Shown here piece after piece: positions 26,001 through 34,802 of a stretch of 56,944 nt of DNA. The number at the start of each line of letters is the position of its first letter. The stretch's first letter is position 1. The position numbers and the translations under genes were made by a program. The notes below the pieces were generated by a model, which did not search any database, had not been told where the DNA came from, and saw only the letters and a list, made by a program, of their open reading frames with translations. Source of the DNA: Anaerovibrio lipolyticus LB2005 (GTDB lineage: Bacteria; Bacillota; Negativicutes; Selenomonadales; Selenomonadaceae); assembly GCF_000621545.1 (NCBI RefSeq), contig NZ_JHYA01000014.1:1-56944 (forward strand), given 5' to 3'.

Positions 26001-26203
26001 TTATCATCGGCTGTTTGCCACTGGCCACTGCCAGCGGTGCCGGTGCAGCTGCCAGAAACAGTATGGGTACAGCGGTAGTAGGTGGTATGCTCTTTGCCAC
26101 CTGTTTGGGAATATTCCTTATTCCTGTACTATATTGCGTGGTAATCTCGGTATCCCAGAAGTTTACGAAGAAAAAAGAAGCTCTTATGAATAAAAAAGAG
26201 TGA
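23015..26203 (+). CDS. RND multidrug efflux pump, HAE1 family (AcrB/MexB type)
   Basis: 1062 aa. Starts MARFFIHRPIFAIVIAI with the first helix; porter-domain signatures (PQISQPTINVSTTY, VNGTQGMDYM) and the helix-4 proton-relay pair in GLVVDDAIVVVEN are present, as is the second-half GLAAKNAILIVEFA. Proton-driven trimer exporting hydrophobic compounds from the periplasm. AAGGAGGCGGG precedes it. Third and last gene of the operon, followed by a terminator. Confidence 0.96.
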   Translation: MARFFIHRPIFAIVIAIIIVIMGALAGFSLPIAQYPQISQPTINVSTTYTGANASVINQTVAQVIEEQVNGTQGMDYMSSTSDDSGSYSLDVKFTLGTDGNMDSVLVQNNVSIANASLPSDVQETGVTTKKSSSDMTYLFAMVSPNGTFKRTFLMNYADIYIVDSLKRIPGVGEVSAFGSTYAMRVWLNPDRLAELGITISQVKNAIQEQNVQAPAGTIGQLPAPANQEKQYTGSLEGRLVTPEQFGNIILKTNSDGSCIYLKDVARVETGAKTTSVISDCDGAPAAGYGIKLTDDANAMETIGAVKKVLADASKDFPDDMKYIPIIDNTEFITESIGEVVQTFKEALALVIIIVFLFLQSWRATLIPVLAIPVSLVGTFASFIILGFSINTLTLFAMVLAIGLVVDDAIVVVENVESHMQRDGLGPVEATEKAMDEVQGPVVAIAFVLSAVFIPVAFISGTTGVLYRQFALTIVVSMALSAFVALTLTPALCATLLKPHDPNSHSDKKNFLDRFFDRFNDWFDRTQNRYSGGVAWVIDHAKAGLASLLVICVLAGFFFMKLPSTFVPDEDQGYFIVSVTMPEGTSLNRTYDTMDAYAAELKDVPGIAHILKVSGYDVLSSGTKSNAGTLFIALDNWGERTSDDLSITSIIRNSNILGLKHNEAQIMGILPPSLPGLGMVGGWSMQLQDVTGHTDQELDALLKEILVEANKRPELHMVYSTFSIDSPICKYDVDREKVKQMGVNLSDVFTALQINYGGTQVNDFVQFGRTYKVMMQSDAQYRSESEALKFCFVNNKDGAMVPLDSLLTPRLSTSTSVITRFNGARSIGIQGSVADGYSSGQAMAAMEQLVKEKAPAGYMIEWSGQSREEKKSAGSTGQIMLLSIVFVFLCLAALYESWSVPFAVLLSVPTGLFGAFFVQYGLLNIEALCGYLNGGLQNSVYMQIGVIMLMGLAAKNAILIVEFAKARVDAGMDPIKATVEAAGLRLRPILMTSLAFIIGCLPLATASGAGAAARNSMGTAVVGGMLFATCLGIFLIPVLYCVVISVSQKFTKKKEALMNKKE

Positions 26204-26217
26204 TAAACAAAAAACTT

Positions 26218-26252
26218 GTCCCAGCCATAATATTTGGCTGGGACATTTTTTA
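26218..26252 (+). terminator. Terminator of the RND operon
   Basis: Perfect GTCCCAGCC and GGCTGGGAC arms with a T run. Confidence 0.93.
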
Positions 26253-26361
26253 GTGAAATTTAATTTATTTTTAATCAAATCTTTTGTAATACATCACTAT
26301 ACTGTTCGTATGTAATGATGAAAAGGGAAAAAATCATCTGAGATCAAATAGGGGTGAAAAG

Positions 26362-27078
26362 ATGAAAGAATTGATTTATTCAAAAACAAACAATTTATCA
26401 ATGCCATTATGTAATATCGTTGATAAAGGTGTAGTTTCCGGTAGTGCTGCAGCCCAGGATAATGTTATAGCAGGATGTCAGCCACGGGCCCAGATGATTT
26501 ACAACATGGCCATAGCCAAGGAACCATACATTACTAAGGATATGCTGGATATAGCCAATAAATTGGATACTACCATGGTGGGGTTGGAGTATTCAATTAA
26601 AACAGCCTCCAGCATCAAGAAAAAAATTGAACGCCTTACTAATGCTGCTCTGTTGTCAGGTGAAGCTCCCAAGCAGGATTATGCTTATGTGGCTGAATTA
26701 GGCGATCTGATTCGTTATACAGAGCTGGTTCAGCATGATGAAATGGCGGATAAGGTTCTTAAGACGGTGTTGCTCCTTGAGGAGAAGGGCTACATTCTTT
26801 ATGAAATCGACAATAAATATCTTAACCATAAAGGCAGATATAAGTCGGTTCATCTTAACGTTCTGAGTCCATCCGGCCAGACCTTTGAAATACAGATACA
26901 TTCCCGGGAAACGCTGAAGGCTTATCACGTTACTCATAAGCTTTATGAGGAATGGCGCAAGCCCGAAACCAGTATTGCACGAAAAGCGGTCCTCCATGCA
27001 ATCATTAGGAATACCTATGATAAGCTGCCATTACCTACGGGAATTTATCAGTTGAAAAATTACAAAAGGGCTATTTAA
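26362..27078 (+). CDS. Stand-alone RelA/SpoT-like nucleotidyltransferase-fold protein
   Basis: 238 aa. YSIKTASSIKKKIER, LGDLIRYTELV, GRYKSVHLNV and FEIQIHSRETLKAYHVTHKLYEEWR follow in order the synthetase-domain landmarks of Rel proteins (DL.RYT for D..G.R, GYKS(L/V)H, EIQIRT). Hydrolase, TGS and ACT domains are absent. It differs from classic small alarmone synthetases and is nearer the DLxRYT subgroup seen in some toxins, so (p)ppGpp synthesis is not assured. GGGGTGAAAAG precedes the ATG; flanked by terminators, thus monocistronic. Confidence 0.65.
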   Translation: MKELIYSKTNNLSMPLCNIVDKGVVSGSAAAQDNVIAGCQPRAQMIYNMAIAKEPYITKDMLDIANKLDTTMVGLEYSIKTASSIKKKIERLTNAALLSGEAPKQDYAYVAELGDLIRYTELVQHDEMADKVLKTVLLLEEKGYILYEIDNKYLNHKGRYKSVHLNVLSPSGQTFEIQIHSRETLKAYHVTHKLYEEWRKPETSIARKAVLHAIIRNTYDKLPLPTGIYQLKNYKRAI

Positions 27079-27133
27079 CTTTAATATAGGCGGAAGTTAA
27101 ATATTGGTAAAAAAGACCGTAACATAAGGGGTA

Positions 27134-27165
27134 AAGGCTTGAGATATATTCTCAAGCCTTTTATT
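27134..27165 (+). terminator. Terminator of the RelA/SpoT-like gene
   Basis: AAGGCTTGAGA and TCTCAAGCCTT arms with TTTATT. Confidence 0.88.
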
Positions 27166-27244
27166 ATTTGCCTGATTTTGTTATAATAAACTGGTGTTTC
27201 AAATTACTCCGATGTTAACGGATTTATCATATGAGGTGAAAATT

Positions 27245-30200
27245 TTGCAGAAAAAAGTAACTAAACGCTCCTCCAAAGAGAAGGAGAAAAAGGATACTAA
27301 AAATAAAGCTAAAAATAAGAAAAATATTACGAAAAAGAGCCCTGAGGCAGAGGCAGTGGGGGCAGAGCCTTCTACCAGAAAATTTGAGATAGTTGGCGTT
27401 TTATTTGTGGCCTTTGGCTTGATTTCCTTATGCGGCTTGGCTGGTTTAAATGTGGGTTATATAGGCCATTATGTAGCCAGCTTTTTAAAGTATTTCTTTG
27501 GCATTGGGTCAGCGGTAACAGCCCTGCTCTTTGTAGTAGTAGGTGGCTATAATATTATGAAGCATAAGCGGGTGGGCTTTAATAAGACCTCCATTGGTGT
27601 AATGCTGCTTCTTATTTCCCTTTTGGGCCTATATCATCACATGGTTATTCCTATTGGCTCTGAGATTTTGCCAACCAGTCTCGCCGAAGGCGGTGGCCTT
27701 ATGGGTGGCGTATTGGCCTTCATTTTGCATAAGCCATTGGGCAATGCAGGCACGGTTATTGTGTTTATTGCTGCTATTATCGGTTCTATTTTGTTGGCTA
27801 CTCCATGGTCCCTGGCCCAGGGTATTCTTAACACCAAGGCTGTGTCAGAAAAGGGCGCAGATGTGGCCATGGATATGGCAGAGGTGGTATACGATAATGC
27901 AAAATCCGTAGGCAGTAAGGTGGGTAATAAGGTTCAGAACCATGTGGAGGAACAGGTGCAGAAATTTAAGAGCCGTAATTCCTTCTATGACCAGACCCGG
28001 GATGATTCCTTTATGGATGGTCCGGCTATGGACGGGCAGGATTACACCTCATCCGCCTCATATAGTTCGACATTTTCCCCGGCAGGAGAAGGTGTAGGAA
28101 ATATTGAGCCCATTATTCCACTAAATAAGGGAGATAATGCTCCCTCTTGGCAGGCACCTTCTTCAAAGGCGAATCAGCAGCCCTTTGATAATCCCTATGT
28201 CAATAATACTGTCGCCCAAGAGCCTGTGAATAATGAGGCTCAGAGCACTGGTACAGGCCTTTATGAAGCCATGTTTGACAGTCCGGATATGAGTGGAAGT
28301 GCTTCAACGGCAGCTTCTTCTGTTTCTGCAGCTGGTACAGCTTCAGTTATTACTGCTTCCAACGGGGAAGAATATATCAGTGAATTTGCCTATAAAGCAG
28401 CAGGCAATTTGGACAGAAATCTTAAGCAGCTTGATACATCTGGCTATAAGAATATCCGCACCAATAAGGTGGGAAAAAGAACCTTTGACAATTGGCGGTT
28501 AAAGGGTAATTTGGATGCAGAATTTGACGAAGATGAAGAAGCTATTCTCAATGTAGATACTCCAGAATCTGAGGAAGATTTGGACTTCCTGGTGGAGCAA
28601 CGGGAGAATGTGGCTGAAACAGCAAAAGTCAGTGAAATCGAAGAAAGCACAGAAACTGTTTTGGAACCAGCTGATGAACCTGATGAGGACGATGTAAATC
28701 CGATGATAGTGGCTTCCATTGATGACCTTATCAACGATGATGAGGAAGCTGACGAAACTTCAGAAACCTTTAGCTTTGATGGAACTGATTTCGAAGAAGA
28801 CGAAGACGATACTTCCGGGGATGAACCCGCTGGTGAGTCTGATGATATTGTTGCTGCTTCCAATAATGACGCTGGTGACTCTGACGATAGTGTAGACAGT
28901 GACTTTAAGATTGATTTCAGCTCCGATCATGAAGGAGAGTCCTCCTTTACCCAGAGTCTTCCAGATGATGAGGAGGATATTGCTGCTGATGTGGCTGAAA
29001 AGACAGCAGCCCTTGAAGCATCCAAGGCAGCTGGAGCAGCCGCTGCAGCTGAGGAGGTTGACAAGCTGGCCCAGGCGGCAGCATTAAGTGCCCAGATGCA
29101 GGACGAAGAAGAAAAGGTGGAATTGCCTCCTTATGAAGTGCCTGATGTTAAGGACGTTTTAAAGGAAGTCGTAAAGGAAAAGGACGATAAGCTGGAAGCT
29201 GAGATTCAGACCAAGGCCAAGGTCCTGGCTCAGACCTTGAAGGATTTTAAGGTTAATGCCACTATTTTAGGAGCAACCCATGGTCCTGCTGTTACCCGTT
29301 ATGAGGTAAAGCTGGCTCCAGGTGTTAAGGTGAACAAGCTCACAGGCCTGGCTGATGATATTGCCCTTAGTATGGCTGCTACATCTGTACGTATTGAGCA
29401 GATTCCGAACCGTTCCACCATTGGTATTGAGGTGCCAAACCGTAAGCTGGAAAGCGTTCCTCTCCGCGAAGTATTGGAAAATCCAGCCTTTGATGAGGCC
29501 AAATCAAAGCTGACAGTGGGCTTTGGTAAGGATATCAGCGGTAAGGCAATTTTCGGAAATCTTGCCGATATGCCTCACTTATTGGTGGCTGGTGCCACCG
29601 GTTCCGGTAAATCTGTATGTATCAACACCATTGTTACTAGTATTCTCTTTAAGGCAAAGCCAGATGAGGTCAAGTTTATTATGATTGACCCTAAGATGGT
29701 GGAGCTGTCTATTTATAATGATATTCCTCATCTGATGGTCCCTGTAGTTACTGACGCCCGTAAGGCGGCCTCTGTTCTTAATTGGGCAGTTCAGGAGATG
29801 GAAAAGCGCTATGGCCTCATTGCCCAGGCTGGGGTCAAGAATATTGAAACCTATAACAAGTATTATGCTGAGGAAAAGGACAAGCAGATGTCCTCAGTAG
29901 TAATTATCATCGATGAGTTGGCTGACTTAATGATGGTGGCACCTCACGATGTGGAGGATGCTATCTGCCGTTTGGCTCAGAAGGCCCGTGCCGCTGGTAT
30001 TTATCTGGTATTGGCAACCCAGCGTCCTTCTGTAAACGTTATTACAGGCGTTATTAAGGCCAATATTCCATCCAGAATATCCTTTGCTGTTACATCTCAG
30101 ATCGATTCCAGAACTATTTTGGATTCTGCTGGTGCAGAAAAGCTGTTGGGCAAGGGCGATATGCTCTTTAAGCCTCAGACCGAGCCAAAGGCTACCCGTG

Positions 30201-30607
30201 TTCAGGGTGCCTTTGTCAGTGATGCTGATGTGGAATTGTTAGTGGAACGCATCAAGCAGCAGGGCCATAAGCTGGAGATTAATCAGGAGATTATTGATTT
30301 TACCAACAAGGCTGAGCAGGAGGCCGAGGGTGGTGAAGGTGATAACACCAAGGTAAAAAGCAGTGTTGATGAATTGCTTCGTCAGGCTGTTGAGCTGGTT
30401 ATGCAGACCGGTAATGCCTCTGCCTCCAGCTTCCAGCGCCGTTATCACATTGGCTTTACCCGTGCCGGCAGACTCCTGGATACCATGGAGCAGTTGAAGA
30501 TTGTGGGCCCGCCACAGGGTAGCAAGCCACGGGAAATCCTTGTAACCGAGGATCAGGCCTTTGAAATTATGGATAAGTTAGAAGAGCATTTAAAGGAAGA
30601 GAAGTAA
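27245..30607 (+). CDS. ftsK: DNA translocase FtsK/SpoIIIE
   Basis: About 1120 aa from TTG 27245 (GAGGTG 6 bases upstream). A Lys-rich N terminus precedes four membrane helices (~50-200), then a long acidic, Ser/Asp/Glu-rich linker (~230-640), the motor with Walker A GATGSGKS and Walker B VIIIDELADLM, and a C-terminal gamma winged helix (SSFQRRYHIGFTRAGRLLDTME). It pumps chromosome ends across the division septum. The linker is much longer than in SpoIIIE (~790 aa in total). Confidence 0.95.
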   Translation: MQKKVTKRSSKEKEKKDTKNKAKNKKNITKKSPEAEAVGAEPSTRKFEIVGVLFVAFGLISLCGLAGLNVGYIGHYVASFLKYFFGIGSAVTALLFVVVGGYNIMKHKRVGFNKTSIGVMLLLISLLGLYHHMVIPIGSEILPTSLAEGGGLMGGVLAFILHKPLGNAGTVIVFIAAIIGSILLATPWSLAQGILNTKAVSEKGADVAMDMAEVVYDNAKSVGSKVGNKVQNHVEEQVQKFKSRNSFYDQTRDDSFMDGPAMDGQDYTSSASYSSTFSPAGEGVGNIEPIIPLNKGDNAPSWQAPSSKANQQPFDNPYVNNTVAQEPVNNEAQSTGTGLYEAMFDSPDMSGSASTAASSVSAAGTASVITASNGEEYISEFAYKAAGNLDRNLKQLDTSGYKNIRTNKVGKRTFDNWRLKGNLDAEFDEDEEAILNVDTPESEEDLDFLVEQRENVAETAKVSEIEESTETVLEPADEPDEDDVNPMIVASIDDLINDDEEADETSETFSFDGTDFEEDEDDTSGDEPAGESDDIVAASNNDAGDSDDSVDSDFKIDFSSDHEGESSFTQSLPDDEEDIAADVAEKTAALEASKAAGAAAAAEEVDKLAQAAALSAQMQDEEEKVELPPYEVPDVKDVLKEVVKEKDDKLEAEIQTKAKVLAQTLKDFKVNATILGATHGPAVTRYEVKLAPGVKVNKLTGLADDIALSMAATSVRIEQIPNRSTIGIEVPNRKLESVPLREVLENPAFDEAKSKLTVGFGKDISGKAIFGNLADMPHLLVAGATGSGKSVCINTIVTSILFKAKPDEVKFIMIDPKMVELSIYNDIPHLMVPVVTDARKAASVLNWAVQEMEKRYGLIAQAGVKNIETYNKYYAEEKDKQMSSVVIIIDELADLMMVAPHDVEDAICRLAQKARAAGIYLVLATQRPSVNVITGVIKANIPSRISFAVTSQIDSRTILDSAGAEKLLGKGDMLFKPQTEPKATRVQGAFVSDADVELLVERIKQQGHKLEINQEIIDFTNKAEQEAEGGEGDNTKVKSSVDELLRQAVELVMQTGNASASSFQRRYHIGFTRAGRLLDTMEQLKIVGPPQGSKPREILVTEDQAFEIMDKLEEHLKEEK

Positions 30608-30608
30608 T

Positions 30609-31970
30609 TTGGCTTTAGGAAGTATAAATATGCTGGAGGGCAGTATCTGGGATAAGATATTGAAATTCGCTATCCCGCTTGCCTGTACCAGTATTATGCA
30701 GCAGCTGTTTAACGCAACAGATGTTGCTGTGGTAGGTCAGTTCGTGGGCAAGGAAGCCTTAGCCGCAGTTGGTGCCAATGCTATTGTCATCAATCTTATG
30801 CTGAACCTCGTTATCGGTCTTTCCATTGGTGCAAATGTGGTCTGTGCCATGCGCATAGGCTCAAAAGATTATCTGCGCATAAAAAAGACCATTCATACAT
30901 CAATCGTGCTGGCTGTTACTAGCGGTATTGTGCTGGCAATTTTTGGCGTGTATTTTGCCCCGGATATTTTGCGCATGGTTGATACCCCTGAGGATATTAT
31001 GGATCAGGCGGTGCTGTATCTCCGCATTTTAATGGGTGGCGTGCCTATTATGCTGGTATATAACTTTGGAGCCTCGCTTTTACGGGCCAAGGGAGATACC
31101 AAGCGTCCCCTTTACGCCATGCTGTGCGCCGGTACCATTAACGTACTGCTGAATCTGTTTTTTGTTACTCAGCTGGGATGGGCTGTGGAAGGTGTTGCTA
31201 TTGCTACCGTAATTGCCAGCTGTGCCAGTGCCAGCTTGATGATATATTGGCTTCATAATGAAAAGGGGCCAATGCAATTACGCTTTGATAAATTGTGGGT
31301 TGATAAAGCTATCCTTATTCACATTTGCAAGGTGGGATTGCCAACGGGCTTTCAGGGCATGGTGTTCTCCTTTTCAAATGTTATTATTCAGGTGGCTTTA
31401 AATAATTTGGGAGCCGAAGTGGTGGCAGCCACTGCTGTTGCCCTAAACTTTGAGTTTGCAGGCTTCTTTATCCTCCAGGCCTTTTCCCAGGCCGCAACCA
31501 CCTTTGTGGGGCAGAATTATGGAGCCAAGAATATTGCCCGTTGCCGACGGGTTATCAAGGTTACTTTAGGAATCAGCACATTAATCACCGGTTCGGTAAG
31601 CATTGCTTTTGCTGTATTTGCATATCCCTTGGCAGAGATTTTCACTGCAGATCCAGCAGTATTGGAATATGCGGCAATACGTATTCGTTATATACTTACC
31701 TTTGAGATTATCAATATATTTATAGAAACTCTCAGTGGTGCCATGCGAGGTGTGGGTTATTCACTGGTTCCGGCCATCGCCTGTATGCTGGGCGTGTGCG
31801 TCTTCCGTATTTTTTACGTTTATACCATTTTTGCAGAATACCCAACCTTTGAGGTGCTGATGGCGGTTTATCCAATAAGCTGGAGCGTTACTGTATTTGT
31901 AATTGTAGGACTGTATATTCACGTGTTTAACAGAGTGGAGAAGAAGCTATGGAAGAAAAAAATGGCTTAA
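30609..31970 (+). CDS. MATE-family multidrug/Na+ antiporter
   Basis: 453 aa from TTG 30609, which has AGGAAGAG upstream; ATG 30630 with its own AGGAAG is an alternative giving 446 aa. Twelve hydrophobic helices; IPLACTSIMQQLFNATDVAVVGQFVG and its second-half mirror (FILQAFSQAATTFVGQNYGAKN) are MatE signatures. Exports cationic drugs or metabolites. Starts one base after ftsK and overlaps cobO by 22 bases. Confidence 0.93.
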   Translation: MALGSINMLEGSIWDKILKFAIPLACTSIMQQLFNATDVAVVGQFVGKEALAAVGANAIVINLMLNLVIGLSIGANVVCAMRIGSKDYLRIKKTIHTSIVLAVTSGIVLAIFGVYFAPDILRMVDTPEDIMDQAVLYLRILMGGVPIMLVYNFGASLLRAKGDTKRPLYAMLCAGTINVLLNLFFVTQLGWAVEGVAIATVIASCASASLMIYWLHNEKGPMQLRFDKLWVDKAILIHICKVGLPTGFQGMVFSFSNVIIQVALNNLGAEVVAATAVALNFEFAGFFILQAFSQAATTFVGQNYGAKNIARCRRVIKVTLGISTLITGSVSIAFAVFAYPLAEIFTADPAVLEYAAIRIRYILTFEIINIFIETLSGAMRGVGYSLVPAIACMLGVCVFRIFYVYTIFAEYPTFEVLMAVYPISWSVTVFVIVGLYIHVFNRVEKKLWKKKMA

Positions 31971-32485
31971 TTATTGTCCATACGGGAAATGGAAAAGGAA
32001 AAACCACGGCAGCTTTGGGCCTTGCCATTAGAGCCTGGGGGGATGGTCTTCGGGTTCTCATATTGCAGTTTATTAAAGGCGGCTGGAAATACGGAGAAAT
32101 TGAAACCATCAAAAAGTTGGGGGAGATAGATGGCCGTATTGAGCTAAAAAGGCTGGGAAAGGGATTTCAGCGAAATACTGATGATAAGGCAGAGCATATT
32201 GAGGCAGCTAAAGAGGCACTTAAAGAAGCGGGGAACACCTTTGAATCAGGCAACTACGACCTTATAATTCTCGATGAGATAAATTATGCGGTGAAGTTTG
32301 AGCTGATAACTGTTGAGGATGTGAAGGCTCTGCTTGCCAAGCGTCCTGCTGAGCTTCATGTGGTACTTACCGGCCGTGATGCCAAAGAGGAAATAATTGA
32401 TATGGCTGACTTGGTAACGGAAATGAAGCTCATAAAGCATCCTTATCAAAAGGGCATAAAGGCACAAAAGGGCATAGAGTTCTAA
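31949..32485 (+). CDS. cobO: Corrinoid adenosyltransferase (CobO/BtuR type)
   Basis: 178 aa. HTGNGKGKTTAALGLAIRA is the family P-loop; LIILDEINYAV and VVLTGRDA complete the fold. Transfers adenosine from ATP to Co(I) corrinoids to make adenosylcobalamin. Its start lies inside the end of the MATE gene, implying coupling. No cobalamin riboswitch is visible. Confidence 0.94.
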   Translation: MEEKNGLIIVHTGNGKGKTTAALGLAIRAWGDGLRVLILQFIKGGWKYGEIETIKKLGEIDGRIELKRLGKGFQRNTDDKAEHIEAAKEALKEAGNTFESGNYDLIILDEINYAVKFELITVEDVKALLAKRPAELHVVLTGRDAKEEIIDMADLVTEMKLIKHPYQKGIKAQKGIEF

Positions 32486-32518
32486 AAATCAGATTGTGCT
32501 GAATGAATCAATTATCAG

Positions 32519-32536
32519 TTTCAAACACGTTTGAAA
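32519..32536. promoter_or_regulatory. Palindromic operator candidate upstream of ilvD
   Basis: TTTCAAAC-AC-GTTTGAAA: eight-base perfect arms around a two-base centre. AT-rich -10 candidates (TATGAT at 32537, TAAAAT at 32542) abut it, so a bound dimer would cover the -35/spacer region. The cognate regulator is unknown. Confidence 0.5.
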
Positions 32537-32610
32537 TATGATAAAATATGCGTATGTGTGTAGCTTAGTAAACACGCTTTAGAATCAAATATTTAGGCAG
32601 GTGTGTATTT

Positions 32611-34269
32611 ATGAGATCAGATGTTGTAAAAAAAGGCGCTACCCGTTGCGCCCATCGTTCCCTGTTTAATGCTATGGGCTTTGGCCCGGAGGATTTGAAG
32701 AAGCCATTGATTGGTATCTGCAATTCCTTTAATGAAGTAATTCCAGGCCATATTCATCTCAAGGAGATTGCGGAAGCAGCCAAGTTGGGTGTTGCCGCAG
32801 CCGGCGGTACTCCTATGGAGTTCCCTGCAATCGGTGTTTGCGATGGTATCGCCATGGGACATACAGGCATGAAATACTCACTTGCCAGTCGTGAGCTGAT
32901 TGCTGACTCCATTGAGGCAGTGGCTATGGCTACGGGCTTTGATGGATTGGTTCTGATTCCAAACTGCGATAAGGTAGTTCCGGGCATGATTATGGCAGCA
33001 GCCCGTCTCAATATTCCTTGTATCGTTGTAAGTGGTGGCCCTATGCTGCCAGGCCGTTATCATGGCAAGGACATAAGCGTCAGCCAGTCCTTTGAGGCGG
33101 CCGGTGAGTTTGCTGCAGGTAAAATCAACGAGGATGATATGACAGCCATCGAGGCAGTAGCTTGCCCTGGCTGTGGCTCCTGCGCTGGCCTGTTTACTGC
33201 AAATACAATGAACTGCCTTACTGAGGCCCTGGGCATGGGACTCCCTGGTAATGGCACTATTCCAGCTGCCTACACTGGGGCCCGTCGCTTGTTGGCCAAG
33301 CGGGCCGGTGAACGGATTCTGGAATTAGTGAAGAAGGACATTAAGCCACGGGATATTTTGACCCAAAAGGCCTTTGAAAATGCCATTACTGTGGATATGG
33401 GTATCGGCGGTTCTTCCAATACTGTACTTCATCTCACTGCTATTGCCCATGAGGCCGGCATTGAGCTGCCTGCCCAGAAGTTTGATGAAATCAGTCACAA
33501 TACACCATATATTGCTTGCCTGAGTCCTGCTGGACATCATCATATTGTGGATTTGAACGAGGCTGGTGGTATTTCAGCCGTAATGAAGGAGCTGTCCAAG
33601 AAGGGCATTATTCACACTGACGCCCTTACTGTTTGTGGCACTGTGGCAGATCGCATTGCCAATGCAAGGATTTTGCGCCCAGATGTAATAAAAACAGTTG
33701 AGGAGCCTTATCGTCCAGAGGGCGGTCTGGCAATTCTTTCCGGAAACCTTTGCCCTGAAAATGCCGTTGTAAAGGCTTCTGCTGTTGCTGAGGATATGCT
33801 GGTATATTCTGGCAAGGCCAAGTGCTACAGCTCTGAGGAGGATGCTGTAAACGCTATTATGGATGGCGACATCCACGATGGTGATGTGGTGGTTATCCGC
33901 TATGAGGGCCCTAAGGGTGGTCCTGGTATGCAGGAGATGCTGAATCCAACCGCTGCTATTGTGGGCCGTGGTCTGAAGGTTGGCCTTATTACAGATGGCC
34001 GTTTCTCCGGAGCCAGCCGCGGTGCCTGCATTGGCCACGTATCTCCAGAGGCTATGGCAGGCGGTCCTATCGCCCTTATTGAGGACGGGGACATCATTGA
34101 TATTGATATTCCAAATCGCAAGCTGGAGCTTCGTGTAGACGATGAAACCCTTGCCAAGCGTAAGGCTGCATGGGTTAAGCCAGAGCCAAAAATTAAGCAC
34201 GGCTATCTGGCACGCTATGCCAAGCTCACCACCTCTGCATCCAAGGGTGCTGTGGTGACAGCTGATTAA
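32611..34269 (+). CDS. ilvD: Dihydroxy-acid dehydratase
   Basis: 552 aa. Iron-sulfur and active-site motifs [29 protein letters not shown] and [19 protein letters not shown] are clear. Catalyses the third common step of valine/isoleucine synthesis. GGCAGGTG precedes the ATG. It stands alone here, without other ilv or leu genes, behind a promoter with a strong palindrome; trmL follows 16 bases later. Confidence 0.96.
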   Translation: MRSDVVKKGATRCAHRSLFNAMGFGPEDLKKPLIGICNSFNEVIPGHIHLKEIAEAAKLGVAAAGGTPMEFPAIGVCDGIAMGHTGMKYSLASRELIADSIEAVAMATGFDGLVLIPNCDKVVPGMIMAAARLNIPCIVVSGGPMLPGRYHGKDISVSQSFEAAGEFAAGKINEDDMTAIEAVACPGCGSCAGLFTANTMNCLTEALGMGLPGNGTIPAAYTGARRLLAKRAGERILELVKKDIKPRDILTQKAFENAITVDMGIGGSSNTVLHLTAIAHEAGIELPAQKFDEISHNTPYIACLSPAGHHHIVDLNEAGGISAVMKELSKKGIIHTDALTVCGTVADRIANARILRPDVIKTVEEPYRPEGGLAILSGNLCPENAVVKASAVAEDMLVYSGKAKCYSSEEDAVNAIMDGDIHDGDVVVIRYEGPKGGPGMQEMLNPTAAIVGRGLKVGLITDGRFSGASRGACIGHVSPEAMAGGPIALIEDGDIIDIDIPNRKLELRVDDETLAKRKAAWVKPEPKIKHGYLARYAKLTTSASKGAVVTAD

Positions 34270-34285
34270 ATTTTGAGGTTTTGTA

Positions 34286-34768
34286 ATGCATATTGTTCTT
34301 ATTGAGCCGGAAATTCCCGGCAACACCGGTAATATTGCCCGTCTTTGTGCGGCAACTGGTATTGAGCTTCATTTGGTGAAGCCCTTGGGCTTTTCCATTG
34401 ATGATAAACACTTAAAGCGAGCTGGTCTCGACTATTGGGACATGGTGAAGGTTCATGTCCATGAAAACTTTCAGGAGGTGCTGGATAAATATCCGGAAAA
34501 TAACTTCCATTATTGTTCCACCAAGGCCCCAAGAGCCCATTCCGAGGCCACTTTCCAACTGGATGATATGCTGGTTTTTGGCAAGGAAACCGCTGGTATC
34601 CCGGAGTCCATTTTAAAGGCTAACTGGGAAAAGTGTATTCGTATTCCAATGATAGAAGGTGCCCGTTCACTGAATCTGTCCAATTCTGCGGCTATCGTGG
34701 CTTATGAAGCCATGCGCCAGCTGGATTATGTAAATCTTCAGCAGGTTGGACCAGGACCAAGGACTTGA
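34286..34768 (+). CDS. trmL: tRNA (cytidine(34)-2'-O)-methyltransferase TrmL
   Basis: 160 aa SPOUT methyltransferase. N-terminal HIVLIEPEIPGNTGNIARLC, middle LVFGKETAGIP and C-terminal IPMIEGARSLNLSNSAAIVAYEA are the family landmarks forming the trefoil knot that binds SAM. Modifies the wobble base of leucine tRNAs. Probably co-transcribed with ilvD. Confidence 0.94.
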   Translation: MHIVLIEPEIPGNTGNIARLCAATGIELHLVKPLGFSIDDKHLKRAGLDYWDMVKVHVHENFQEVLDKYPENNFHYCSTKAPRAHSEATFQLDDMLVFGKETAGIPESILKANWEKCIRIPMIEGARSLNLSNSAAIVAYEAMRQLDYVNLQQVGPGPRT

Positions 34769-34802
34769 CACTTTTCATACATATTTAGGAGGATTATTTT
34801 AA

